64,000 bases of DNA, from assembly GCF_029504735.1 (NCBI RefSeq), contig NZ_JAQFIP010000003.1:222800-286799 (forward strand), written 5' to 3'. Shown in pieces: positions 45,192 to 55,725 of the stretch. Each line of letters begins with the position of its first letter. Positions within the stretch are counted from its first letter, which is position 1. This DNA is from Ereboglobus sp. PH5-10. Lineage in GTDB: Bacteria > Verrucomicrobiota > Verrucomicrobiia > Opitutales > Opitutaceae. The position numbers and the translations under genes are program-made. The notes beneath the pieces are model-generated. The model did not search any database and was not told the origin of the DNA. It saw only the letters and a list, made by a program, of their open reading frames with translations.

Positions 45192-48100
45192 ATGACAACC
45201 CGAAACCCTGCCTCCCACCCATTCAACCCTGTCAAGATGCTCGTTCCGCTCGCAGCAGCCTTTTTGTCCTTTGGCGCCTTGCTGCCGTGCGTCCGCGCCC
45301 AGACCACCACAATCACCACCAGCACCAACGCCCCCGCGCAGCTCGTCCTCAGCGCAGGCACCACCACCATCGATGTCGCCGCCGGCGCGCTCTACACCTT
45401 CGACAACCTCGCCACCGGCGGCAACAGCGCCATCATCGGCAACACCGCGGGCGCTGTTTTTCGCACCACCGGCAGCGGCACCACCGTTTTTATTAACAAT
45501 GACATAGCGGGACGAGGCCCCGGCCTGAGCCTCCGCTACTCCGGCACGCTCGACCTGCAAAACGTCCGCTTCGGCGACAAGGACAACCCCGCGCTCGGCA
45601 ACATCAACCGCCAAAACGGCGGTGGCGGCGGAGCTCTTTCCGCCACCGGCGCCGGATCCCTCCTCGATCTCCGCAATGGCGAGTTTTATTACAACAAAAG
45701 CACCCACACCAGCGCCAGCGGCGGCGCCGTCGAAATCGCTGGCGGCGCGCGCTCCATCATCGACGGAGCCACCTTCCTCGGCAACTCCTCCGCCAACATC
45801 GCCGGCGCCATCCTCTACAATTCCATCAACCAATCGCACATCCTCAAAAACGCGGTCTTCACCAGCAACACCGCCGCCTCCCGCGGCAGCGCCGTCTCCG
45901 TCTATGCCGGCACTGTCACGATGACCGACGTCGCATTTTACGGCAACAAAACCACCAACACCTCCGGCGCCCACCCGGGCGGAGCCGTCCACATCGTGGC
46001 CGCCGCGCGCGCCACGATCGACGGCGCCGTCTTTGAGCAAAATTCATCATCCATCATTGGCGGCGGTGCAATCAGTGTCTACGCCACCGGCATCACCACC
46101 ATCACCAGCGCCACCTTCGGCAATGCCACCGACCTCACCCGGGGCAACTTCTCCTCCAACGGAGCCGGCGGCGCCATCCTCGAATCCGGCTCCTCGAACC
46201 TCGTCCTCAACAACGCCGCCTTTTACGGCAACTTCACCTCCACCGGCAATGGTGGCGCCATCGCCGTCCTCGCCGGCGGCACTCTCTCCGTTAACGGCGG
46301 TGTCTTCGTCTCCAACTCTGTCGGTCCCACCGCCGGCTCCCAAGGCTCGGCCATTCACCTCGCCACGGACGCTGTTGCCACCATCACCAGCGCCACCTTC
46401 GCCAACAACAACTCCAACTCCCACGCCACCGTTTTGATCATGGGAGGAAACGCCAGTTTGAAAACCTACACCTTCACCGACGTGCTCTTCGATGAAAACT
46501 ACGTCGCCAACGAGGGCGGCGGCGTCTTCCTCAACGGCGGCAACAGCCGCTACGAATTCAACCGCGCACGCTTCACCGGCAACTCCGCCAACACCGGCGG
46601 CGCCATCACCACCCGCGCGGGCACCATCCTCACCCTCACCGACGCCGTCTTCACCAGCAACACCGCGCGCGCCGGCACCGGCGGCGCCATCTCCCTTCAC
46701 CTGGGCGGCCTCCTCGCCTACAACGCCACCGTCTCCGCCACGCACTCCGGCAACATCGCCGGCGCGGGCGCCGCCTCCGGCGGCTTCCTCTACCTCGGCT
46801 CCGGCGGCACCGCCAACTTCAACATCGCCCCCGCCGCCATCGTCCAGATTGGCGGCGAATCCGGCGCGCACGACACCATTTCCACCGGCACCTTCACCGA
46901 CACCGTCATCAACATAAACAACGACCCCGCCGCCGTCGGCGCCGCCCCCGGTGACGGCGCGGGCACGCTCATCCTCGCCAATGGCGATTCCTCCTCACAA
47001 CGCGGAGCCATCAACCTCCACGCCGGACGCCTCCTGCTCGCCAACTCCGCCACGCTCGGCGGCACCATCACCGTCGCCGACGGCGCGACCTTTGGCGGCG
47101 AAGGCACGCTCGACTCCGCCGCCGGAGGCGCGCTCAACCGCTCCGTCGCCATCCAAACCGGCGGCACGCTTCAAGTCGGACTCGACGGCGCGGACGGCGC
47201 CGCGCAAACGCTCGCCATCGCCGGCAACCTCGCGCTCGCAAACAACACCGCCATCATCGGCGACGGCGTTCTCGCCACGCCCGGCGCGGGAGGCATCACG
47301 CTCGGCGCGGCGGCGGGCGACACCGTGACGGCCAATATCGCCGCGGACAAACTCGTGTCCATCACAGGCCTCGCCAGCGGCGCGGGCGGCCTGCTGAAAA
47401 CCGGCGACGGCACGCTCGATCTCTCCGGCGCGAACACCTTCGCCGGCGGCGTCACGCTCGCCTCGGGCACGCTCACGCTTGGAAGCAACACCGCGCTCGG
47501 CACCGGCGCGCTCGCCGTCACCGGCACCGCGACCGTGGGCTTTTCCGCCGCCGCCACCGTTTCAAACGCCGTCACGCTCGGCACGACCACTGTGATTGAC
47601 AGCGGCGCGTTCACCACCGCGCTCAACGGCGCCATCACCGGCCCCGGCGGCATCATAAAACAAGGCTCCGGCCAGCTCGCCCTCGGCGGCGCGCTCACCG
47701 GCGTCCCCTCCATCGCCATCAACGCGGGCTCCCTCTCCGGCAACATCGACGGCGTCTCCGCCATCAGCATCTCCAACACCGCCGCCTACATCGGCAACCT
47801 CGCGCGAGCGAGCGGCCAGACGCTCTCCATCACCACCGGCTCCATCGGCGGCAACCTCACCCTCTCGCAAGGCGCCCTCCTCGAATTCAACCTCGCCGAC
47901 GCCGGCACCGTCGCGTCCCTCGACATCAGCGGCGCCTTCTCCGCCACCGGCACCACCACGCTCAACTTCATCAACCTCGGCAACGCCACCTACACCATTG
48001 TCTCCGCAAACAGCATCACCGCCAACAACTCCAACTTCGACTACACCGTCAACGGCGGCCCGCTCACCGGACGCAACAGCCTGGCCCTCACCGTCGGCAC

Positions 48101-51100
48101 AAACGATATCACCGTCGCCGCCTCCTACCGCAACCTGCGCATGACCTGGGACGGCGCAAACGGCGGCATCTGGGACACCACCGCCTCAAACTGGAACGAC
48201 AACGGCACGTCCGATTTTGGCGAGACACGCTTCGTCACCGGCGACAGCATCCGCTTCGCCTCCACCGCCTCCGGCACCGTCCTCGTCGCGGACGCGGGCG
48301 TGACCGCCGGCGACATCGAAGTGGCGTCAACCGGCGCGCTCACCTTCACCGGCGGCGCCATCACCGCCAGCGCGACCTCCGCCTCGGTGGACGGCGTCGC
48401 GGGCGCCGTTTACCTCAGCTCCGGCACCGTCGCGGCAACAGGCAAGTTTGTCAAAAAAGGCGCGGGCACGCTCACATTCGACAACGCCGCGGGCGTCTTC
48501 GAGGGCGGCCTTGAAATCGAGGACGGCGTGCTCGCGTTCAATCGCGCCGCCCAGCTCGGCGACGCCTCCGGCACCGTCAGCATCACCGGCCCCGCCACAC
48601 TCCGCGCCAACGGCGACATTCTCGGCGCCACCGGCACGCTCGCCGGCGCCATCGCGATCACCGCCGCCAGCGGCACGCTCGACACGCAAGCCCACACCGT
48701 CGAGTCCGCCGCCGCGCTCGCCGGCACCGGCACGCTCGTCAAAATCGGCGACGGCAAACTCATCCTCCGCGCAACCGACAACGCCGCCTTCGCCGCCCCC
48801 ACCCTCGTCTCCGCCGGCTCGCTCCTCCTCGCCGACGGCGCGAAACTTGGCGGCGCGCTCACCGTCGTATCCGGCGCGACCGCCGGCGGCATCGGCGCGT
48901 TCACCGGCGGCGTCACCGTCAACGACGGCACGCTCCTCGTCGGCGACGCCGGCGAGACCGGCGCCGGCGCGACCGCCATCGGCGGCGCGCTCACCCTCAA
49001 CGGAGCCGCCCGAGTCGAGTTCGGCATCCACGCCGGCGGCATTGCCGACACCCTCGACGTCACCGGCGCCATCAACACCGCCAACGCCACAAACGTCGTC
49101 TCGATCAGCATCGCCGGCGGCATCGCCTCCGGCACCTACGCCCTCGGCAACGCCGGCGCGCTCGCCTCCGTGCAAAACCTTGAGGTCAACGGCGTCCTCA
49201 TCGACAGCTCGCTGCGCATCGTCAGCGAACTCGCCGCCACCTCCGGCACGCTCCTCTACATCTACGGCATGGACGACTCGCGCTACATGGAATGGACCGG
49301 CGCGAGCGGCACAAACACATGGAACATCGGCCTCGCCAACTGGCAGGGCTACAACGGCGACACCGGTGGCAAATCCAAATTCCAGGACGGCGACACCGTG
49401 CGCTTCACCGGAGCCGCAACCGCAAGCATCGCCCTCGAATCCGCCGCCACCGTCTCCGACATGGTCGTGGACAACACCGGCACGCTCACATTCACCGGCG
49501 CGGCTCTCTCCACCAGCGTCGCGACAAACGGCGCGCTCATCACAAACGCCGCCGGCAAACTCGTGAAATCCGGCGAGGGCGCGCTCGTGTTTGAAAACGC
49601 CGCCAACACCTTCATCGGCGGCATTGAGCTCGACGCCGGCCTCCTCGCCGTCTCCACCGACGCGCAAATCGGCACCGCCGGCGCCGGCATCACCCTCTCC
49701 TCCGGCACCCTCCGCGCCCTCGCCAGCCTCGCGCTCTCCGACACGCTCACGCTCGCGGGCGGCTCCGCCGCGCTCGACACCGGCGCGAACGCAATCACGC
49801 TCACCGGCGGCATCGCCGGCTCCGGCACGCTCTCCAAGCTCGGCACGGGCGCGCTCACGCTCTCCGCCGCCACCTCCGGAGCAAGCCTCCTCTCCGCCGA
49901 CGCCGTCACGCGCATCGTGGACGGAGCCGTCCTGCTCCGCGACTTCACCGCCGCCGACGCGACCGCGACCACGCACACCTTCATCCTCGACGGCGGATGG
50001 CTCGACCTCTCCGACACCCCCGGCTTCAATCCCGCCACCGGCGCGGGCGCGAACGACTGGGCCGGCCTCACAATCACCGGCACCGGCGGCACGGTCATCG
50101 GCTCCAACGACAAAATCACCCTCCGCGACGGCGCCATCCTCGCCTCCGTCGGCGGCGCCACCACCGCCGAGCAAGGCATCTTCGTCGTCGTTGACGCCGG
50201 CGCCGACGGCGTGGCCACCCTTGCCAGCGCCAATAATTACGCCGGGCGCACGCTCCTCCAAAGCGGCACGCTCCGCATCGCCGCCGACGACCGCCTCGGC
50301 CTCGTCTCCCTCAATCGCGAAGTCCGCGTCACCGGCTCCGGCGCGGCGCTCGAAATCACGGAGGACGGTTTCCTCTCCAACCGCACCCTCGGCCTCGACG
50401 AGAACGGCACGCTCTCCATCGCCGCCGGCGCGAGCGGCACCTGGGCCGGCGCCATCACCGGCCTCGGCAAAACGCTCACCAAGGCCGGCGACGGCGAACT
50501 CGTCATCACGAACACGGGCAACTCCACCACGCTCGCCTACCATGTGGCCGGGGGCGTCCTTGAGGGCGACGCGACCATCCTCTCCCGCGCCATCACGCTC
50601 GACGCCGCCGGCACCGTCGCCGTCAACCAGGCCGCCGACGCGGACTACACCCCGCAAATCACCGGCGCGGGCGTCTTTGAAAAACGCGGCGCGGGCGTGC
50701 TCACGCTCCTCTCCGCGCTCGGCAACACCGGCGCCGTCCGCGTTGCCGCCGGCACCCTCAAGACCGGCGCCGACAACCAGCTCTCCGCCGCCTCGCCGCT
50801 CGTTGTCGCCCAAGGCGCCGCGCTCGACATGCGCGGCACGCGCCAGACCGTCTCGTCACTCTCCCTCGACGGCGCGCTCCTCCTCTCCGCCACCGTCAAC
50901 TCCAACCTCGGCGCCATCATCGCCTCGGATTACCTGAAGGCGACGGACTTCGTCACCGGCACCGGCTCCATCGCCCTTTCCCTCGACGAAACCGACGAGG
51001 ACGGCTACTCCCCGCTCAACGGCAACGCGCCATCCTCGGTAATATTAATCGAATCCGGCAACAACACCGCCGACCTCTCCATCAGCATCGCCAACAACCC

Positions 51101-52136
51101 CGACGACACCATCTACGCCTGGGACGTGACGAGCGACGGCAACAACTGGCGCCTCTCCCGCGAAAACCTCATCCCCGTCATCCCGGCCGTCACCGGCATC
51201 AACGCCGCCGTCCACATCGGCACCCAAACCGCCTTCGACACGCTCTCGCAACGCATCAGCCTCCTGCGCCTCGCCAACGACGGCAAGCACCGCATCGGCG
51301 GAGACCTGTGGGTGGCCGGCGCCTATCGCCACGACAAGATAAAAGGCACGCTCTACGAAGGCGCCAAGGCGGACACCAGGTCCGTGCAAACCGGCGTGAA
51401 CCTCGTCAAGGCGCCCAAGGCCGCGCGAGGAAAAAGCAAAGGCGGCCTCAAATACGCGGCGGGCGTGTTCCTCGATTTCACCGACACCGACATCGACATG
51501 ACCGACGCCGACACCACCACCCGGACCGGCGGCGGCGGATTTTATCTCACCTACCAGCCCAACGACGCGTTCCACGCCGAAGGCATCGCGCGCCTGGCGA
51601 AAGGCAAGCACGACACCCGCGTGAACGGCATGGACGACATGCGGCTCGGCACAAACGGCTTCGGCCTCTCGCTTTCGCTCGGTCACACCTTCCGCACCAA
51701 GTCCGGCTGGATGGTGGACGTGAGCGAGCGCATCCTTTACAGCATCACCAACGTGCAGGAGGACATCGACAGCGCGCACCGCCTCTTCAAGGTGAGCGAC
51801 GTGGATTCGTTCCGCGGCCTCGTGGGCGTGCAATTCTCGCGAAACGTCCGGCTCTTTGGAAAATGGGATCTGCGCCCCGCGTTTCGCGTGGCCTACGACC
51901 ACGAGTTCAAGGGCAAAAACGGCACGACGGTTCTCCGCTACCACGACGCGGGCCGCACCCGCCTGCGCGACCGGTATGACTACGCCGACGATTTCAGCGG
52001 CGGCTCGGTTGACATCGGCGCCGGCGCGACGCTGCGCTTCAACGCGCACTTCGAGCTCTACACCGACATCTCCGGCAGCCTCGGCGGCGAACTCGAAAAC
52101 TACACCGCCAACCTCGGCATAAGCTGCCACTGGTAA
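45192..52136 (+). CDS. Giant autotransporter with polymorphic beta-helix passenger and PATR repeats
   Basis: About 2314 residues. I use the ATG at 45192; 45237 is an in-frame alternative. A signal sequence (LVPLAAAFLSFGALLPCVRAQ) is followed by a Thr/Ala/Gly-rich beta-helical passenger. Residues ~40-560 have repeating GGAI and NTA motifs like chlamydial Pmp-type repeats. Residues ~700-1850 carry at least seven PATR motifs of the form L-x-K-x-G-x-G-x-L-x-L (near 731, 1083, 1180, 1453, 1546, 1757, 1825). The last ~295 residues are an autotransporter barrel ending in CHW. The passenger is probably displayed on the surface. The frame stays open upstream through the toxin-antitoxin DNA, but that part is not coding for this protein. 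Confidence 0.9.
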   Translation: MTTRNPASHPFNPVKMLVPLAAAFLSFGALLPCVRAQTTTITTSTNAPAQLVLSAGTTTIDVAAGALYTFDNLATGGNSAIIGNTAGAVFRTTGSGTTVFINNDIAGRGPGLSLRYSGTLDLQNVRFGDKDNPALGNINRQNGGGGGALSATGAGSLLDLRNGEFYYNKSTHTSASGGAVEIAGGARSIIDGATFLGNSSANIAGAILYNSINQSHILKNAVFTSNTAASRGSAVSVYAGTVTMTDVAFYGNKTTNTSGAHPGGAVHIVAAARATIDGAVFEQNSSSIIGGGAISVYATGITTITSATFGNATDLTRGNFSSNGAGGAILESGSSNLVLNNAAFYGNFTSTGNGGAIAVLAGGTLSVNGGVFVSNSVGPTAGSQGSAIHLATDAVATITSATFANNNSNSHATVLIMGGNASLKTYTFTDVLFDENYVANEGGGVFLNGGNSRYEFNRARFTGNSANTGGAITTRAGTILTLTDAVFTSNTARAGTGGAISLHLGGLLAYNATVSATHSGNIAGAGAASGGFLYLGSGGTANFNIAPAAIVQIGGESGAHDTISTGTFTDTVININNDPAAVGAAPGDGAGTLILANGDSSSQRGAINLHAGRLLLANSATLGGTITVADGATFGGEGTLDSAAGGALNRSVAIQTGGTLQVGLDGADGAAQTLAIAGNLALANNTAIIGDGVLATPGAGGITLGAAAGDTVTANIAADKLVSITGLASGAGGLLKTGDGTLDLSGANTFAGGVTLASGTLTLGSNTALGTGALAVTGTATVGFSAAATVSNAVTLGTTTVIDSGAFTTALNGAITGPGGIIKQGSGQLALGGALTGVPSIAINAGSLSGNIDGVSAISISNTAAYIGNLARASGQTLSITTGSIGGNLTLSQGALLEFNLADAGTVASLDISGAFSATGTTTLNFINLGNATYTIVSANSITANNSNFDYTVNGGPLTGRNSLALTVGTNDITVAASYRNLRMTWDGANGGIWDTTASNWNDNGTSDFGETRFVTGDSIRFASTASGTVLVADAGVTAGDIEVASTGALTFTGGAITASATSASVDGVAGAVYLSSGTVAATGKFVKKGAGTLTFDNAAGVFEGGLEIEDGVLAFNRAAQLGDASGTVSITGPATLRANGDILGATGTLAGAIAITAASGTLDTQAHTVESAAALAGTGTLVKIGDGKLILRATDNAAFAAPTLVSAGSLLLADGAKLGGALTVVSGATAGGIGAFTGGVTVNDGTLLVGDAGETGAGATAIGGALTLNGAARVEFGIHAGGIADTLDVTGAINTANATNVVSISIAGGIASGTYALGNAGALASVQNLEVNGVLIDSSLRIVSELAATSGTLLYIYGMDDSRYMEWTGASGTNTWNIGLANWQGYNGDTGGKSKFQDGDTVRFTGAATASIALESAATVSDMVVDNTGTLTFTGAALSTSVATNGALITNAAGKLVKSGEGALVFENAANTFIGGIELDAGLLAVSTDAQIGTAGAGITLSSGTLRALASLALSDTLTLAGGSAALDTGANAITLTGGIAGSGTLSKLGTGALTLSAATSGASLLSADAVTRIVDGAVLLRDFTAADATATTHTFILDGGWLDLSDTPGFNPATGAGANDWAGLTITGTGGTVIGSNDKITLRDGAILASVGGATTAEQGIFVVVDAGADGVATLASANNYAGRTLLQSGTLRIAADDRLGLVSLNREVRVTGSGAALEITEDGFLSNRTLGLDENGTLSIAAGASGTWAGAITGLGKTLTKAGDGELVITNTGNSTTLAYHVAGGVLEGDATILSRAITLDAAGTVAVNQAADADYTPQITGAGVFEKRGAGVLTLLSALGNTGAVRVAAGTLKTGADNQLSAASPLVVAQGAALDMRGTRQTVSSLSLDGALLLSATVNSNLGAIIASDYLKATDFVTGTGSIALSLDETDEDGYSPLNGNAPSSVILIESGNNTADLSISIANNPDDTIYAWDVTSDGNNWRLSRENLIPVIPAVTGINAAVHIGTQTAFDTLSQRISLLRLANDGKHRIGGDLWVAGAYRHDKIKGTLYEGAKADTRSVQTGVNLVKAPKAARGKSKGGLKYAAGVFLDFTDTDIDMTDADTTTRTGGGGFYLTYQPNDAFHAEGIARLAKGKHDTRVNGMDDMRLGTNGFGLSLSLGHTFRTKSGWMVDVSERILYSITNVQEDIDSAHRLFKVSDVDSFRGLVGVQFSRNVRLFGKWDLRPAFRVAYDHEFKGKNGTTVLRYHDAGRTRLRDRYDYADDFSGGSVDIGAGATLRFNAHFELYTDISGSLGGELENYTANLGISCHW

Positions 52137-52198
52137 GCCGCCGGAACCGGTCACCGACACGCCACAAAACAACACCATCGCCACTCTTGGGCGGTTCG

Positions 52199-52229
52199 AG
52201 CGCGAGCAAAGTGCAGGCTCGCGCTTTTT
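52199..52229 (+). terminator. Rho-independent terminator of the autotransporter gene
   Basis: Stem AGCGCGAGC/GCTCGCGCT with a 9-base loop, followed by a five-T run. It begins 62 bases after the stop. Confidence 0.88.
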
Positions 52230-52315
52230 CATTTAAGCTGCCGCGAAAAGCGACCGCCCGGTCGCGCACCGGCATGACCTCGCCGGGGGGCGTGACGGCA
52301 GGGCGCCACGCGCGC

Positions 52316-52813
52316 TTACTTCGACCAGAGATAGCTTTGCCGTGAGAAAATTTCCGCGCCGTCGGCGGCGAGCAGCCTCAGGCGCCAGGCCGTGGGACGG
52401 GCCTTTGCGTCGGGCCAGTCCGCGCCGGTGAGCCCGGGATTGAGAATCAGCGCGCCCTTGCGCAGCGGCGGCGCGGGCAGCGAATAGGTTTTCGGATCGG
52501 GCGAGGTCGGCATGATGACGTCGAGCACAATGCGCGCGCCGGAAATGTCGCCGGGGATTTTCACGCGGGTGAAAAAATAGTAGCCCTCCCGGCTTTCGGG
52601 GCGGGTGCGGAGAACGATTTGGCCGCCCGTGTTTTCCCTGCCGGAAAAATACTCCGAGATGCGGTCGAACGATTCCGCCGCGCGGTATTCCGGCCAGACG
52701 CGCACGACTTTGACCGCGCCGGATTTTGATCCGCCGCTCGCGCATCCGGCGGCGATGACGACGGCGGCAATCATGAGCGAAAATGAAAATGTTTGGGCGA
52801 GGAGGCGTTTCAT
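52316..52813 (-). CDS. Lipoprotein of unknown function
   Basis: A 165-residue lipoprotein. The ATG at 52813 gives the signal MKRLLAQTFSFSLMIAAVVI and lipobox AAGC; the frame is open 57 codons further upstream without a plausible start. The mature part, VKVVRVWPEYRAAESFDRISEYFSG and EGYYFFTRVKIPGD, is a compact beta-rich domain that I do not recognise. It converges with the autotransporter gene. Confidence 0.72.
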   Translation of the reverse strand: MKRLLAQTFSFSLMIAAVVIAAGCASGGSKSGAVKVVRVWPEYRAAESFDRISEYFSGRENTGGQIVLRTRPESREGYYFFTRVKIPGDISGARIVLDVIMPTSPDPKTYSLPAPPLRKGALILNPGLTGADWPDAKARPTAWRLRLLAADGAEIFSRQSYLWSK

Positions 52814-53041
52814 TGAACTTGGGGTTGGGCACGGTTTGAGTGTTTCCAACACAAGCCGGCATGCTTGAAATTGCCGTGAATGGCGAGTCGAAGATTTGTG
52901 ACGCCCCAAGGCGAGCCGTAAGATTTCCGGCTCACCGGGACGGTTCGCCCCACCTAAAAATGCGACTGAACAAATCTCTTTCACTCAACCGCACAACCGG
53001 GGCGGCGAAGGATTGACGGGCTCGTTACAGTCGGTCTTTTC

Positions 53042-53371
53042 ATGTCGCAAATGCACGAAAACGCGCACACCGCAGCTCCCTTTTTCCGACGGCTTTTTGC
53101 GTCGGGGCTGTGCGCGCTTGTGCTGGCGGTTGGCATGCTCGCGGCTTCGCCCCAGCTGCACAAGATGCTGCACAATGATGCCGACCAGCCCGACCACACT
53201 TGCGTGATCACGGACTTTGCGCAGGGTGCCACACTCACGGCCGCCCTCGACGTCCCGCCCGCGAACGTGATCGTGTGGCGCGAGGTTTTTTTCACGGCGC
53301 CCGAGGCGCCGCTGTTTGGGATTCCGAAACACACGCACCCGCTCCAATGCGGGCCGCCGGCGCGCGTTTGA
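53042..53371 (+). CDS. Small exported His/Cys-containing protein
   Basis: A 109-residue protein with one hydrophobic export segment (LFASGLCALVLAVGMLAASP). The mature part contains HKMLHNDADQPDHTCVITDFAQG. The clustered His, Asp and Cys could bind metal, and the H-x-C-x-V-T pattern is one I associate with DUF2946-like small periplasmic proteins found beside TonB receptors. A TonB receptor gene follows 146 bases downstream on the same strand. Metal binding is inference. Confidence 0.6.
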   Translation: MSQMHENAHTAAPFFRRLFASGLCALVLAVGMLAASPQLHKMLHNDADQPDHTCVITDFAQGATLTAALDVPPANVIVWREVFFTAPEAPLFGIPKHTHPLQCGPPARV

Positions 53372-53517
53372 TAAAAACTCGTCCGCTTTGGGGCGCGACG
53401 CCCGCGATTGCCGAACATGACATGCGACGCGGTTCCTCCTGTTTGCAATGCGCGAGCTGTATTCCCGCGATTGCGCGAACCGTCCCGAAAAACACCCGAA
53501 ACCCAACATGAAAACCA

Positions 53518-55725
53518 ATGTCCACAATTTCCCTTTTTTCCCGATCCCTGCTCAATTCAAACACCGCAAGATGCAACATCGCGCGGCTCGTCATCGCAAT
53601 CGCGCTCATCGCGCTTAATTCCGGCGTTCGCGGCGCAACCCGCGACGACGACGATGTCATCAACCTGGACCGCCTCACCGTTTCCACGGGCACGCGAACG
53701 GAGCGGCTGGCTTCCGACGCGCCCGTCAAAACCGAGTTTTTCCTCGCATCCGAAATCAAGGCCCACGGGGGCGTCACCCTCGCCGATAGCCTGCGCTTGA
53801 TACCGAGCGCCCGCTTCGAGTCGAACTGCTCCAATTGCGGCCTCAACGAAATCCAGCTTCTCGGGCTCAGCACCGATTACACCGCGATTTTGTTTGATGG
53901 CGCGCCGCTTTACTCGGGACTGGCCAAGGTTTATGGCGCCGATCTTTTCCCCACGATTTTCATCGACCGCATCGAAATCGTCAAAGGCAGCAGCTCCGTG
54001 CTTTACGGACCGGAGGCGGTCGCTGGCGTCGTCAACCTCATCACCACGATGCCCACGCACAACCACACCAGCGCGCTGTTGAGTTACTCCAATTTGAAAA
54101 ACGACGCGGATGAGCGGAAGTTCACCTTCAAATCCAGCTGGCTGGACCGATCTGAAAAACTTGCCCTCACCGTCTACGGACTATGGGAAAACCGGGACGG
54201 CCTCGACTTGACGACGGACGGATTCACCGAACTGCCCGAATTTGAAAGCAAGGTCGTCGGCCTTCAGTTTCACTATCGCCCCGACAAGGACAAGCTGCTC
54301 AAAGCCTCCTATCAATACATCGACCAGTCGCACCGCGGCGGCGACCAGCTTGACTTGCCCGAGGAACAGGCCCGCGTCGCCGAATCACTGGCGCACAAAA
54401 TCCACATGATCAACCTGCAATGGGAGCAACAGCTCACGCCCGCCCTTTCCTATTCGCTTCGCGGCTCCTACCTGCGCCTGCAACGCGATGCGTTCTACGG
54501 AGCGCGGGCTGACGCCGAGTTCGGCGCGTTCGACGAGGCTGGCGGATTCGCCGATCCCGGCAATCCCACGCCCGCCGAGGAGGCCGCGCTGGACGTGTTC
54601 GCCGCCGATCCCGCAAACCAGTCCGCAATCGACGCCGTCGCGCATCGCATCTGGAGCGACACGCGCAACCAGGTCGTTTTCCTGGACGCCCAGGTCACGC
54701 AAAAACTCGGCGCGCACGAGCTCGTTTACGGCGCGCAATACCGTTACGAAAAGCTGAAGGAACACCGCCCCAACGATCCCGCCATCGCCGACACCACCGA
54801 CGACTTTGCAACCTACGGATTTTTTGCCCAGGACATCTGGACAATCCGGCCCGGACTCGAGCTCGTGCCCGGCGTGCGCGTCGACCGGCATGACAATGTT
54901 GGCGGTGCCATCTTTTCGCCGCGCGTCGCCTTGCGCTACCAACCGCTCAACGCCCTCACACTGCGGGCCTCATACTCGGCGGGCTTCAACGCCCCCGGTG
55001 CCTACAACGAGGACCTCCACATCGGCGTGAGTTCCGGCGGCGCCATTTTTCTGCGCAACTCACCCGACCTTGAGGAGGAGCGCTCGGACTCCTTCACGCT
55101 CGGCGCCGACTGGCTGGTTCCCTCCCTTGGCAAACGCCTCATGCTCAGCTCGACCGTCCACTACACATTCCTGCACGACACGTTCGACATTGACGACAGC
55201 GACGTCAACGGCACGGGAATTTGGGAACGCGTCAACGGCCCCGACGCCAGGGTTTTTGTCTGGGAAACCGGTTTCCAATGGATGGTCGTCCCCGGCTTGC
55301 GACTCGAAGGCAGCGTCAGCTACATCCGCGCGCGCTTCGACGATCCCATCTTTCGCGTCACTGGCCTGACCACGAGAGAGTTTGTCAAGCGCCCGGAATG
55401 GACGGGTAAATTCTCCGTTACATACGATTGCGGCGCGGGCTGGCAAATCGTGTCCCTGCTCAACTACACCGGCAGCATGCTGGCCGTCGGCGAGGAGGCG
55501 GACATTCATCGCAGAGCCCCGAAGTTCTGGGAGCTCGACCTGAACCTGAGCAAAACCTTCCGCCTTTCAACACACATGGACCTGAAAATCGGCGTCGGCG
55601 TGCGAAACCTGTTTGATGATCGTCAGGATGACCTTTTCGACAATGGCGAAGACCGCGATCCGACCTACTTTTACGGCCCCGTGCGTCCGCGCACCCTCTT
55701 CGCAACCGCGGGCATTGAGTTCTGA
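53518..55725 (+). CDS. TonB-dependent receptor with CxxC-containing plug
   Basis: A 735-residue outer-membrane receptor of the siderophore/B12-type size class. It has a signal peptide (LVIAIALIALNSGVRG), a TonB-box-like segment (VINLDRLTVSTGTRTE) and a plug (LADSLRLIPSARFESNCSNCGLNEIQLLGL; DGAPLYSGLAKVYGADLFP; RIEIVKGSSSVLYGPEAVAGVVNLIT). A full barrel ends in AGIEF. The Cys-Ser-Asn-Cys pair in the plug is the unusual feature; similar C-x-x-C plugs occur in receptors I associate with metal uptake. With the small His/Cys protein upstream, a metal or metal-chelate substrate is plausible. Confidence 0.92.
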   Translation: MSTISLFSRSLLNSNTARCNIARLVIAIALIALNSGVRGATRDDDDVINLDRLTVSTGTRTERLASDAPVKTEFFLASEIKAHGGVTLADSLRLIPSARFESNCSNCGLNEIQLLGLSTDYTAILFDGAPLYSGLAKVYGADLFPTIFIDRIEIVKGSSSVLYGPEAVAGVVNLITTMPTHNHTSALLSYSNLKNDADERKFTFKSSWLDRSEKLALTVYGLWENRDGLDLTTDGFTELPEFESKVVGLQFHYRPDKDKLLKASYQYIDQSHRGGDQLDLPEEQARVAESLAHKIHMINLQWEQQLTPALSYSLRGSYLRLQRDAFYGARADAEFGAFDEAGGFADPGNPTPAEEAALDVFAADPANQSAIDAVAHRIWSDTRNQVVFLDAQVTQKLGAHELVYGAQYRYEKLKEHRPNDPAIADTTDDFATYGFFAQDIWTIRPGLELVPGVRVDRHDNVGGAIFSPRVALRYQPLNALTLRASYSAGFNAPGAYNEDLHIGVSSGGAIFLRNSPDLEEERSDSFTLGADWLVPSLGKRLMLSSTVHYTFLHDTFDIDDSDVNGTGIWERVNGPDARVFVWETGFQWMVVPGLRLEGSVSYIRARFDDPIFRVTGLTTREFVKRPEWTGKFSVTYDCGAGWQIVSLLNYTGSMLAVGEEADIHRRAPKFWELDLNLSKTFRLSTHMDLKIGVGVRNLFDDRQDDLFDNGEDRDPTYFYGPVRPRTLFATAGIEF

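Noticed and set aside
45150..50813. Several long minus-strand frames within the autotransporter gene
   Set aside because: Gly/Ala/Val/Asp-rich mirrors of the repetitive passenger; no independent features.
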